Assembly: GCF_030035605.1 (NCBI RefSeq)
Contig: NZ_CP106736.1
Location: 4,399,001 to 4,463,000 of the forward strand
DNA: 64,000 nt
From: Silvimonas soli
Lineage (GTDB): Bacteria; Pseudomonadota; Gammaproteobacteria; Burkholderiales; Chitinibacteraceae
Reading direction: 5' to 3'
Each line of letters starts with the position of its first letter. Positions within the stretch are counted from its first letter, which is position 1. A model generated the notes under the pieces. It saw only the letters and a program-made list of their open reading frames with translations, had not been told where the DNA came from and searched no databases. This document shows positions 1-7,344 of this stretch, in pieces. Position numbers and translations under genes: made by a program.

Positions 1-231
1 CATAAGCGCCAATTGGCGCTGGTGCGAGCCATGGTCCAGCAGCCCGCTTTTTTATTGACGGATCAAGACTGGTACGGCTGGATCGTGCGTTCCGCGCCCG
101 GTGTGTATCGCGAACTGTTTGACGAACTGGCCGACGTAGCGCCGGTTATCGTGCTGGGGGTGGGTTCACCTGACCTGGCGCGTGGGCTGGTTGAAGTCTT
201 GCCGAATGTGGCCAATGAGCCTGCCGGATAA
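1..231 (+). CDS. ABC transporter ATP-binding protein, C-terminal fragment (degenerate, MlaF-like)
   Basis: The frame is open from the left edge and stops at a TAA, so only the last 76 residues are visible. It opens with HKRQLALVRAMVQQP, matching the end of an ABC signature helix. The Walker B region reads FLLTDQDW, where the family normally has four hydrophobics then DEP, so the catalytic Glu position is Gln. The usual D-loop (SALD) and H-loop (TH) are not recognisable; the equivalent stretch reads LGVGSPDL. An MCE gene follows 133 bases later, so by context this is the ATPase partner of an Mla-type lipid transporter. Whether it hydrolyses ATP is doubtful from what is visible. The N-terminal half, including Walker A, lies outside the window. 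Confidence 0.75.
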   Translation, partial: HKRQLALVRAMVQQPAFLLTDQDWYGWIVRSAPGVYRELFDELADVAPVIVLGVGSPDLARGLVEVLPNVANEPAG

Positions 232-364
232 CAGTGGGGTGCCTCACGAACATCAGCCACCTGGCGATTGCATGCAAATATGTATATGAAATGTTGTCGG
301 CGAGGCGCCTGAAGAGTGCCACCGTGAAACCTCCATCCAGAACCGCACCTGAAATCGATTGCCT

Positions 365-1354
365 ATGCCCATAAAATATCTGAGAGACACCGACGCGCGC
401 TTCCAGTGGCTGGGCTGGCGGGTGGGGGTGTTTATTGCTGCTGGCTTTTTGTGCTTTGTGGCGTTGGTGGTGCTGCTGGCGATTCGGCAGGGCTATTTCA
501 CCCCCAAGACCCGTTTGTCTTTTGTGGCCGAGAGCGGCAATAGCATGAGCACTGGCATGCAGGTGCGTCTGTCGGGCTTCAAAATTGGCGTCGTGGACCG
601 GGTGGCGCTGAACGACCAGGCCAAGGTGGACGTGGAGTTGCTGATTGAGAACCGGTATATCAAATGGGTAAAACCGGACTCGGTGGCGCTGCTGCAGCAG
701 GACGGTTTTCTGGGTGACCACTTTATCGAGATCGCCGGGGGTACCGCGACTGCGCTCCCGATCGAGGAGGGCGGCAAGCTGATTTTCGCGCCGGTCATGG
801 GTTTGTCCGAGATTGCTGCGGATTTGCGCCAGAGAACCATCCCGGTGATCGATTCCGTGCATGAGATGCTGGAATTCATGAATGACCCCAAAGGTGACGT
901 GCGCGGCACACTAGCCAATCTGAACCAGTTCAGTGCCGAACTGCGCGAAACACGCAAATCGCTGGATCTGGTGCTGGCTCATCTGGATCAAGTGGCTGCC
1001 AAAGACCTCCCCGCTACTTTGAGCGATGCCAGACAGGCCGCGCAACGAGCTGACCAAGTATTGCAGACGGCGGACAGGGCCGCGTCTGATGTTGCGGCGC
1101 GCTTGCCGGGTATTCTCGAACATGCCAACACCACCGCCAGCGAGGCTGCAGCGCTGGCAACCACCGCGCACCAAATGGTCGACAAAGTTGCGCCACAGGT
1201 GCCGGGCCTGGTGCGTGACACCGGTGATTTGGTGCAAACCGGCAATGATTTGACCGAAGGCGCCGCACGCAGCTGGCCGTTCAATCGCTGGATCGATGCG
1301 GCGCAGGCTTCGGCGCCCATTCCCGATAGCCGCCAGGGCGGGGGTGCGCAATGA
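365..1354 (+). CDS. MCE (MlaD-type) family periplasmic lipid-transport protein
   Basis: 329 residues. A cytoplasmic N-terminus is followed by one membrane helix (about residues 18-42, AAGFLCFVALVVLLAI) and an MCE/MlaD domain around residues 50-120 (VRLSGFKIGVVDRVAL, GDHFIEIAGG). A long Ala/Gln-rich helical tail follows, with coiled-coil character. MCE proteins form rings that carry phospholipids between the inner and outer membranes. A TTG two codons upstream (359) could also start translation; the ATG is preferred. The stop overlaps the start of the next gene (ATGA), so the two are translationally coupled. With the ATPase fragment before it and the lipoprotein after it, this looks like the substrate-binding part of an Mla-like operon whose permease would lie left of the window. 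Confidence 0.85.
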   Translation: MPIKYLRDTDARFQWLGWRVGVFIAAGFLCFVALVVLLAIRQGYFTPKTRLSFVAESGNSMSTGMQVRLSGFKIGVVDRVALNDQAKVDVELLIENRYIKWVKPDSVALLQQDGFLGDHFIEIAGGTATALPIEEGGKLIFAPVMGLSEIAADLRQRTIPVIDSVHEMLEFMNDPKGDVRGTLANLNQFSAELRETRKSLDLVLAHLDQVAAKDLPATLSDARQAAQRADQVLQTADRAASDVAARLPGILEHANTTASEAAALATTAHQMVDKVAPQVPGLVRDTGDLVQTGNDLTEGAARSWPFNRWIDAAQASAPIPDSRQGGGAQ

Positions 1355-2160
1355 AGATTCGCTTTCATTGGTATGTGGCTTTGTTACTGGCATTGCTGGT
1401 TGCCGGTTGCGGCTCCAGTCCCGTCGCCTCTGCGCCGATTGCGCTGGCGCAAGCGCGGGCCGAGGTGGTTGCCGCCAATCGAGGAATGCAGCGCCACGAA
1501 TGGGATAGCGCCATCGCCCACTGGCAGTTGGCCTTGCGTTTATATTCATCGGTGGATAACTGGGGCGGGCAGGGCGAAGCACGGCTTGGATTGGCCAATG
1601 CCTACGCCATGCACGGGCAGCGCAATCTGGCACGCAATACGCTGACAGGCATGCTTGATCAAACCTTGTTTAGTCAGGCGCAGCGTACGCAAGCGGCCTA
1701 TCAACTGGCACTGCTCGCACTGCCCGATACCGGCGCGGCCGTGTCATATCTAAAGCAGTCGCAAACGCTTTGCGCCGGGCAATGTGCCTTGGTGGCGCAA
1801 TTGACCAACCTGGAGGCACGCATCCAGCTAACCCAGGGGAATGCGGCAGTGGCACTGGCTCTGGCGCAGACTGTGCTCGCGCATCCGGAAGGTATTCCCG
1901 AGTCAGAGCAAGCGCATGCCTGGCGACTGGTGGCGGAGTCGAAACTCCAGCTCGCCGATAGCGCTGGTGGCTGGCTGGCTTTGCAGCAGGCCTTGACCAT
2001 TGATCGCAAAATAGCGGTGTCCGAATATCTGGCCGACGATCTGCTTCTGCAAAAGCGGCTAGGCAAAGCCATGCCAGACAAGGCCGTTGAGGACGATGCG
2101 CAGATGCGCCTGCAAAGCTTGTGCGCTGCTGTACCAGCGCAGGCTTGCACTGCGTTTTGA
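1351..2160 (+). CDS. Outer-membrane-type lipoprotein with TPR-like helical repeats
   Basis: 269 residues with a lipoprotein signal peptide: a charged start, a hydrophobic core (residues 7-18) and the lipobox LVAGC with Cys20. The mature part is rich in Ala, Leu and Gln and has helix-pair spacing typical of tetratricopeptide repeats, for example HEWDSAIAHWQLALRLY and GQGEARLGLANAYAMHGQ. It overlaps the MCE gene by four bases. MCE operons often end with an auxiliary lipoprotein, although the usual one (ABC-type transport auxiliary lipoprotein) does not look like a TPR protein. A role in lipid transport is therefore inferred from context only. Confidence 0.7.
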   Translation: MKIRFHWYVALLLALLVAGCGSSPVASAPIALAQARAEVVAANRGMQRHEWDSAIAHWQLALRLYSSVDNWGGQGEARLGLANAYAMHGQRNLARNTLTGMLDQTLFSQAQRTQAAYQLALLALPDTGAAVSYLKQSQTLCAGQCALVAQLTNLEARIQLTQGNAAVALALAQTVLAHPEGIPESEQAHAWRLVAESKLQLADSAGGWLALQQALTIDRKIAVSEYLADDLLLQKRLGKAMPDKAVEDDAQMRLQSLCAAVPAQACTAF

Positions 2161-2201
2161 TCCGGGCGTAAAGCCGCTGCTATTTTTGCGCTGAGTGTGG
2201 C

Positions 2202-2231
2202 TTGAGTTGCCTGTCACAATTGGGCTATAAT
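2202..2231 (+). promoter_or_regulatory. Sigma-70 promoter of rpsB-tsf
   Basis: The -35 is TTGAGT (2202-2207) and the -10 is a consensus TATAAT (2226-2231), with an 18-base spacer. It lies about 135 bases before rpsB, leaving room for a long structured leader. A strong promoter is expected for a ribosomal protein operon. Confidence 0.75.
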
Positions 2232-2237
2232 CTTGCG

Positions 2238-2355
2238 TTCCGCGCTTTGCGGAAATCTTCCCGGTCCGCCATTAAGGGTGCGCCACTGCGATTTGAAAGA
2301 TATTTCGATCTGGTGAGCGTGCAGCGCGGACGGTAGGCCATAACCCTTATCGGAG
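2238..2355 (+). promoter_or_regulatory. rpsB mRNA leader, predicted S2 autoregulatory pseudoknot
   Basis: The 5' leader contains four pairings that can be read directly: a hairpin TTCCGC/GCGGAA (2238-2243 with 2249-2254), a small hairpin (2293-2298 with 2303-2308, one G-T pair), a long-range helix GTCCGC/GCGGAC (2264-2269 with 2326-2331), and a crossing helix TAAGGGT/ACCCTTA (2273-2279 with 2343-2349). The last two interleave, so they form a pseudoknot. It ends two bases before the ribosome-binding site CGGAG (2351-2355). In gammaproteobacteria S2 represses rpsB-tsf through a leader of this general kind. A similar function here is inferred from geometry and position. Confidence 0.65.
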
Positions 2356-2364
2356 TTTTATTTT

Positions 2365-3084
2365 ATGTCTATCAGCATGCGTCAAATGCTCGAAGCCGGC
2401 GTCCACTTCGGCCACCAAACACGTTACTGGCACCCAAAGATGGGCCAATACATTTTTGGTGCACGCAACAAGATTCACATTATCAACCTGGAAAAGACCC
2501 TGCCGCTGTTTGAAGATGCGCTGAAGTACGTGCGTCGCCTGTCGGCTAACAAGGGCACTGTCCTGTTTGTTGGTACCAAGCGCCAAGCCCGCGAAATCCT
2601 GGCTGAAGAAGCACAACGCGCCGGTATGCCGTTTGTCGATCACCGCTGGCTGGGCGGTATGCTGACGAACTTCAAGACCGTCAAGCAGTCCATCAAACGC
2701 CTGGAAGAAATGACTGCCATCCTGGCCGACGAAAACAGTGGCTACGGCAAGAAAGAAATCCTGACCATCAAGCGCGAAGTTGAAAAGCTCGAGCGCTCGC
2801 TGGGCGGCATCAAGGATATGAAGGGTCTGCCAGACGCGCTGTTCGTTATCGATACCGGCTATCAAAAGGGTGCGATCGTTGAAGCCCAGAAACTGGGTAT
2901 CCCTGTTATCGGTATCGTTGATACCAACAACAACCCGGAAGGCATCGACTACATCGTTCCAGGTAACGATGACTCCTCCCGCGCTATCCGTCTGTACGCT
3001 CGTGGCGTAGCTGACGCAGTGCTGGAAGGTCGTAACCAGGCCGTGCAAGAAGTTGTGGAAGCGGCTGCTGAAGCGCAAGCGTAA
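2365..3084 (+). CDS. rpsB: 30S ribosomal protein S2
   Basis: 239 residues, the usual length for betaproteobacterial S2. The N-terminus MRQMLEAGVHFGHQTRYWHP and the internal blocks GTKRQAREI, HRWLGGMLTNFKT and IPVIGIVDTN are the standard S2 signatures. S2 sits between the head and body of the small subunit and is needed for S1 binding. The gene has its own promoter and structured leader and is followed by tsf, as in nearly all proteobacteria. A second ATG four codons in is possible, but the first is best placed after CGGAG. Confidence 0.98.
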   Translation: MSISMRQMLEAGVHFGHQTRYWHPKMGQYIFGARNKIHIINLEKTLPLFEDALKYVRRLSANKGTVLFVGTKRQAREILAEEAQRAGMPFVDHRWLGGMLTNFKTVKQSIKRLEEMTAILADENSGYGKKEILTIKREVEKLERSLGGIKDMKGLPDALFVIDTGYQKGAIVEAQKLGIPVIGIVDTNNNPEGIDYIVPGNDDSSRAIRLYARGVADAVLEGRNQAVQEVVEAAAEAQA

Positions 3085-3107
3085 TTCAGCCCAGCTAGAA
3101 TCTGCAT

Positions 3108-3134
3108 GAAAAAGGGGCCTGGCGCCCCTTTTTC
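3108..3134 (+). terminator. Intrinsic terminator/attenuator between rpsB and tsf
   Basis: An 11-bp perfect stem (GAAAAAGGGGC with GCCCCTTTTTC) around a five-base loop CTGGC ends in a T tract. It lies between two co-transcribed genes, so it probably acts as a partial terminator that lowers tsf expression relative to rpsB, as known for this gene pair in E. coli. Confidence 0.8.
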
Positions 3135-3173
3135 GCAAGTATCCAAACACAATCGAGATTCAGGAGAATCACT

Positions 3174-4049
3174 ATGGCGGAAATCACCGCAAAACTGGTT
3201 GGCGAACTGCGCGAACTGACTGGCATGGGCATGATGGAATGCAAGAAGGCGCTGGTTGAGGCTGCTGGCGACATCAAGGCTGCTGAAGAAGCGCTGCGCA
3301 TCAAGTCCGGCAACAAGGCTTCCAAGCTGGCTGGTCGTACCGCCGCTGAAGGTACCGTTGCTGTGTTTATCTCCGGCGACAAGAAGCACGGCGCGCTGCT
3401 CGAAGTGAACTGTGAAACTGACTTCGTGGGCAAAGATGCCAACTTCCTGGCATTTGCTGCCGTGGCTGTGAAGGCAGTTGCTGAATCGAACGTGACCGAT
3501 ATCGAAGCGCTGGCTTCGGTTGTGGTGGATGGCCAGACTGTTGAAGAACATCGCAAGGCTGTGATCTCCAAGCTGGCAGAAAACATCACCCTGCGTCGTT
3601 CGGTGCGTTACGAAACTACCGGCGAACTGGCTGCTTACCTGCACGGCTCCAAGATTGGTGTTCTATTGGCACTGCAAGGTGGCGACGAACAACTGGGTAA
3701 AGACATCGCCATGCATATCGCTGCAAGCAAGCCGATTTGCGTGTCGAAAGACCAGGTTTCCGCAGAGCTGCTGGAATCCGAACGCAAGATTTTCTCCGCA
3801 CAAGCGGCTGAATCGGGCAAGCCTGCCGACATCGTCGAGAAGATGGTTGACGGCCGTATCAACAAGTACCTGGCTGAAGTCACCCTGCTGGGTCAGCCTT
3901 TCGTGAAGAACCCTGACCAGACCGTTGAAAAACTGCTGGCCGAGAAGGGTGCCAAAGTTGATGCGTTCACCATGTTCGTGGTGGGCGAGGGCATTGAGAA
4001 GAAGGTTGTTGATTACGCTGCAGAAGTTGCAGCTGCTGCGAAGGTCTGA
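3174..4049 (+). CDS. tsf: Elongation factor Ts
   Basis: 291 residues. EF-Ts is the nucleotide exchange factor that recycles EF-Tu-GDP in the cytoplasm. The N-terminal UBA-like module (LVGELRELTGMGMMECKKAL) and the family block VNCETDFVGKDANFLAFA (about residues 78-95) are both clear. The ribosome-binding site AGGAGA lies seven bases before the ATG. It follows rpsB after an attenuator-like hairpin and is followed by a structured gap before pyrH. Confidence 0.97.
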   Translation: MAEITAKLVGELRELTGMGMMECKKALVEAAGDIKAAEEALRIKSGNKASKLAGRTAAEGTVAVFISGDKKHGALLEVNCETDFVGKDANFLAFAAVAVKAVAESNVTDIEALASVVVDGQTVEEHRKAVISKLAENITLRRSVRYETTGELAAYLHGSKIGVLLALQGGDEQLGKDIAMHIAASKPICVSKDQVSAELLESERKIFSAQAAESGKPADIVEKMVDGRINKYLAEVTLLGQPFVKNPDQTVEKLLAEKGAKVDAFTMFVVGEGIEKKVVDYAAEVAAAAKV

Positions 4050-4063
4050 TTTTCGACCGCTCC

Positions 4064-4102
4064 TTGATTGTCATGTGCTATAAATTTTGCACATGCAATC
4101 AA
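4064..4102 (+). other. Long imperfect hairpin in the tsf-pyrH gap
   Basis: TTGATTG (4064-4070) pairs with CAATCAA (4096-4102), and CATGTGC (4072-4078) pairs with GCACATG (4089-4095). This makes a 14-bp stem with one bulged T and an AT-rich ten-base loop that contains TATAAA. There is no T tract after it, so it is not a standard terminator. A smaller hairpin TATCCT/AGGATA follows at 4127-4140. Confidence 0.45.
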
Positions 4103-4152
4103 CGGGCAATCGCGATGCAATTGACTATCCTTCAGGATAAGCATCACGCAAC

Positions 4153-4182
4153 AACGCCGCGCGGCGACGCGCGGCGTTTGTT
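4153..4182 (+). terminator. Probable terminator of rpsB-tsf
   Basis: A 10-bp GC-rich stem (AACGCCGCGC, 4153-4162, with GCGCGGCGTT, 4169-4178) closes a six-base loop and runs into TTTGTT. The T tract is short and interrupted, so termination may be partial, with some read-through into pyrH. Confidence 0.55.
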
Positions 4183-4293
4183 CGCCCGGTGTGTGCTTCG
4201 CCATGTTCGAACAACATCGCAAAGTGCATACTCCGGCTGGTCACGAGCCAGCCCATCCCACTCCTCCCAGCTCGATCAATAAAAGGAACCCGA

Positions 4294-5013
4294 ATGAGCC
4301 CCGAACCCAAATACAAACGCATCCTGGTGAAACTGTCCGGTGAAGCCCTGATGGGTGAGGATAGCTACGGTATCAATCGCATCACCATCGAGCGCATCGT
4401 CAATGAAATCAAGGCGGTGGTTGATCTGGGCGTCCAGGTGGCGATCGTGATCGGCGGCGGCAACATCTTTCGCGGCGTGGCACCGGCAGCAGCAGGCATG
4501 GATCGCGCCACTGCGGACTACATGGGGATGCTGGCAACAGTCATGAATGCCCTGGCTCTGCAAGACGCCATGCGCCACGCAGGCATCGTCAGTCGCGTGC
4601 AATCGGCGCTGACCATCCAGCAAGTCGCCGAACCCTACATTCGCGGTAAAGCCATTCGCTATCTGGAAGAAAACAAAGTGGTAATTTTTGGTGCCGGTAC
4701 CGGTAACCCATTCTTTACTACAGACACCGCCGCCGCATTGCGCGGCATGGAAGTGGGTGCCGATATCGTACTCAAGGCCACCAAGGTGGATGGCGTGTAT
4801 ACCGATGATCCTAAAAAGAATCCGGATGCAGTGCGCTACCAGTCCGTGACCTTTGATGAGGCGATCGGCCGCAATCTGAAGGTGATGGACGCCACTGCTT
4901 TTGCCCTCTGTCGTGACCAGAAAATGAATATCAACGTCTTCAGTATCTTCAAGGCTGGCGCTCTCAAGCGCGTGGTACTTGGGGAAGACGAAGGTACGCT
5001 GGTACACTGCTAA
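4294..5013 (+). CDS. pyrH: UMP kinase
   Basis: 239 residues. UMP kinase phosphorylates UMP to UDP with ATP for pyrimidine nucleotide synthesis and belongs to the amino-acid kinase fold. Family blocks are the N-terminal phosphate loop KRILVKLSGEALMG, the GGGNIFRG loop (about residues 56-63), and the GAGTGNPFFTTDTAAALR segment. An in-frame start 35 codons upstream exists, but the extension does not resemble the family. The ATG at 4294 lies six bases after AAAAGGA. The gene sits in the usual tsf-pyrH-frr order. Confidence 0.97.
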   Translation: MSPEPKYKRILVKLSGEALMGEDSYGINRITIERIVNEIKAVVDLGVQVAIVIGGGNIFRGVAPAAAGMDRATADYMGMLATVMNALALQDAMRHAGIVSRVQSALTIQQVAEPYIRGKAIRYLEENKVVIFGAGTGNPFFTTDTAAALRGMEVGADIVLKATKVDGVYTDDPKKNPDAVRYQSVTFDEAIGRNLKVMDATAFALCRDQKMNINVFSIFKAGALKRVVLGEDEGTLVHC

Positions 5014-5043
5014 GTTATTCCGGGCCAGGCCCATCGCTATTTT

Positions 5044-5074
5044 GCCGGCTGCGGTTCTTACGCGGCCGGCTTTT
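5044..5074 (+). terminator. Intrinsic terminator/attenuator between pyrH and frr
   Basis: GCCGGCTGCG (5044-5053) pairs with CGCGGCCGGC (5061-5070), ten pairs including one T-G, with a seven-base loop, followed by TTTT. It lies 20 bases before the frr start codon, so it probably tunes read-through into frr. Confidence 0.65.
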
Positions 5075-5094
5075 GATTTAACGAGGTTGCAATC

Positions 5095-5652
5095 ATGATC
5101 GCCGAGCTAAAAAAAGAAACTGAAACCAGAATGAACAAGACTCTGGAAACGTTGAAAACAGATCTGATGAAAGTGCGTACCGGTCGTGCGCATACCGGTC
5201 TGCTGGACCATATCCAGGTTGATTACTACGGCTCGCCAGTACCGGTGAACCAGGTTGCCAACGTTTCTTTGGCGGATGCCCGTACCATCTCCGTTCAGCC
5301 TTACGAAAAGACCATGATTTCCAAGGTGGAAAAGGCGATTCGTGATTCCGACCTGGGTCTGAATCCAGCCACCAATGGCGACCAGATTCGCGTGCCGATG
5401 CCCATGCTGACTGAAGAGCGTCGCCGCGATCTGATTAAAGTGGTGCGTACCGAGGCCGAAGGCGCCCGCGTATCGACCCGCAACATTCGTCGCGATGCCA
5501 ATAACGACCTCAAGAACCTGCTGAAAGACAAAGAAATTTCAGAAGATGAAGAGCGCCGTGGTCAGGATGAAGTACAGAAATTGACAGACAAGTTCATTGC
5601 CGAAATCGACAAGGCATTGGCAGAAAAAGAAAAAGAATTGCTGACTGTTTAA
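5095..5652 (+). CDS. frr: Ribosome recycling factor
   Basis: 185 residues, the exact usual length. RRF splits post-termination ribosomes together with EF-G. It has the typical three-helix-bundle sequence with LKTDLMKVRTGRAHTGLLD near the N-terminus, IRVPMPMLTEERRRDLIK in the middle and a charged C-terminal helix ending in EKEKELLTV. It follows pyrH as in most proteobacteria. Confidence 0.97.
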   Translation: MIAELKKETETRMNKTLETLKTDLMKVRTGRAHTGLLDHIQVDYYGSPVPVNQVANVSLADARTISVQPYEKTMISKVEKAIRDSDLGLNPATNGDQIRVPMPMLTEERRRDLIKVVRTEAEGARVSTRNIRRDANNDLKNLLKDKEISEDEERRGQDEVQKLTDKFIAEIDKALAEKEKELLTV

Positions 5653-5710
5653 GTTTTAAACGCAGTCAGACAGTGGCGTGGGTCGTAAGTAGTAACTGCA
5701 GGAGTGACGG

Positions 5711-6481
5711 GTGAGTATTTTTCGTAGTTCCACGCTGGATACGCCGGATCAAGCATCCGGCACTCCCTGCCACGTTGCAATCATCATGGACGGCAACGGG
5801 CGCTGGGCCAAACAGCGGCTGATGCCTCGCGTGTTTGGTCACAAAAAGGGCGTTGAAGCCCTGCGACAAGCCGTTAAAGCGTGCGACACGCTGGGCGTGA
5901 AATATCTGACGGTATTTGCCTTTAGCAGTGAAAACTGGCGTCGACCCGCTGACGAAGTCTCTTTTCTAATGGGGCTGTTCCTGCGAGTGCTGCAGTCTGA
6001 AGTCGACCGCATGCATGAGAATGACATTCGTCTCAAGATCATTGGCGATCGCAGCCATTTCGCACCGGAGCTGGTGCAGTGGATTGAATCGGCCGAGTCA
6101 CGTACTGCAAACAATACTGGCGTAACACTGTCCATTGCTGCTGATTATGGCGGCCGCTGGGATGTCATCCAGGCCACTCAGGCCATGCTTAAGGCTCGCC
6201 CCGAGCTGGCCACCAACGGTTTTGACGAAGCCGACCTGGCGCCGCATTTAGCCATGGCTTACGCACCCGAGCCGGATCTCTTCATCCGTACTGGTGGCGA
6301 GCGGCGCATCAGCAACTTCTTGCTGTGGCAACTGGCCTACGCCGAGCTTTATTTCACCGACATGCTTTGGCCCGACTTCGACCACGACGCGCTGGCCGCT
6401 GCGGTCACTTGGTTCCAGGGGCGTGAACGTCGCTTTGGTCGCATCAGCGAACAATTACATCCACAAAGCGCGGCTTCCTGA
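5711..6481 (+). CDS. uppS: Undecaprenyl diphosphate synthase (di-trans,poly-cis)
   Basis: 256 residues. The enzyme condenses isopentenyl diphosphate units onto farnesyl diphosphate to make the C55 lipid carrier for peptidoglycan and O-antigen. Signatures are HVAIIMDGNGRWAK (catalytic Asp about residue 27), FAFSSENWRRP, and the C-terminal DLFIRTGGERRISNFLLWQ block. GTG is the start, ten bases after AGGAG. cdsA begins one base after its stop, so the two are probably translated together. Confidence 0.96.
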   Translation: MSIFRSSTLDTPDQASGTPCHVAIIMDGNGRWAKQRLMPRVFGHKKGVEALRQAVKACDTLGVKYLTVFAFSSENWRRPADEVSFLMGLFLRVLQSEVDRMHENDIRLKIIGDRSHFAPELVQWIESAESRTANNTGVTLSIAADYGGRWDVIQATQAMLKARPELATNGFDEADLAPHLAMAYAPEPDLFIRTGGERRISNFLLWQLAYAELYFTDMLWPDFDHDALAAAVTWFQGRERRFGRISEQLHPQSAAS

Positions 6482-6482
6482 A

Positions 6483-7289
6483 ATGCTGATCACTCGTGTT
6501 CTGACTGCTCTGGTATTGATACCGCTGGTCCTTGCTGCGCTGTTTTTATTGCCGCATTCGGGCTGGGTCCTGTTTGCCGCTGGCGTGACCGCGCTAGGTG
6601 CGTGGGAGTGGGGCGGTCTGTGCCGGTTTAATCGACTTGGGCGGATTGCGCTCGGATTGGTGGTGGGCGTTCTGGTCGTGCTACTGTCGCCCGCGCAGTT
6701 TTTTGTATTTCGCCAGCCCTGGGTGTGGCCTGTGCTGGCCGCATCGTCCCTGTTTTGGGTGATCATCGCTCCGTTGTGGCTGCGTTATCGCTGGACACTA
6801 CAGAACACCGCGCTGAAAGGTAGTCTGCCTGGCATCCTCTTGCTCGTGGCTGCGGGCATTGCACTTGTGGCGTTACGGGCGCAGGCTGGAGCGTCGGGCT
6901 TGCTGGCGGTGATGGTGGTGGCGTGGGTTGCTGATACTGCCGCGTATTTTTCCGGCAAAGCTTTTGGCAAGCACAAATTGGCTCCCGCAATCAGCCCAGG
7001 CAAAACCTGGGAGGGGGCGGTCGGCGCGATGATCGCTGTGGGTATCTACGTACTGGTTATGGCGCATTTCTCCGGCATCGTCTGGTGGAAAATGCTGCTG
7101 ACGGGCTGGTGCCTCACCGTAGTGTCAATCGTTGGTGATCTGATGGAGTCCCTGTTCAAGCGCCAGGCCGGAATCAAAGATAGCAGCCAGTTGCTGCCAG
7201 GTCATGGCGGCGTGCTGGATCGGGTGGATAGTCTGATCGCCCTGCTGCCAGTTGCTGCGCTGATCTGGGTGTGGCTGATTCAAGCGTAA
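6483..7289 (+). CDS. cdsA: Phosphatidate cytidylyltransferase (CDP-diglyceride synthase)
   Basis: 268 residues, strongly hydrophobic, with about seven or eight membrane helices. CdsA makes CDP-diacylglycerol from phosphatidic acid and CTP, the entry point to membrane phospholipids. The C-terminal CDS signature is visible as VSIVGDLMESLFKRQAGIKD followed by LPGHGGVLDRVDSL. The central SGKAFGKHKLAPAISPGKTWEG block also matches the family. The ATG at 6483 is chosen because the longer in-frame upstream extension is only the shadow of uppS. Confidence 0.95.
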   Translation: MLITRVLTALVLIPLVLAALFLLPHSGWVLFAAGVTALGAWEWGGLCRFNRLGRIALGLVVGVLVVLLSPAQFFVFRQPWVWPVLAASSLFWVIIAPLWLRYRWTLQNTALKGSLPGILLLVAAGIALVALRAQAGASGLLAVMVVAWVADTAAYFSGKAFGKHKLAPAISPGKTWEGAVGAMIAVGIYVLVMAHFSGIVWWKMLLTGWCLTVVSIVGDLMESLFKRQAGIKDSSQLLPGHGGVLDRVDSLIALLPVAALIWVWLIQA

Positions 7290-7344
7290 TCCGTGTTTTG
7301 GTGGCATCGCATTTGTTTTAACGTCGTAACTACGGGCAGCATCC

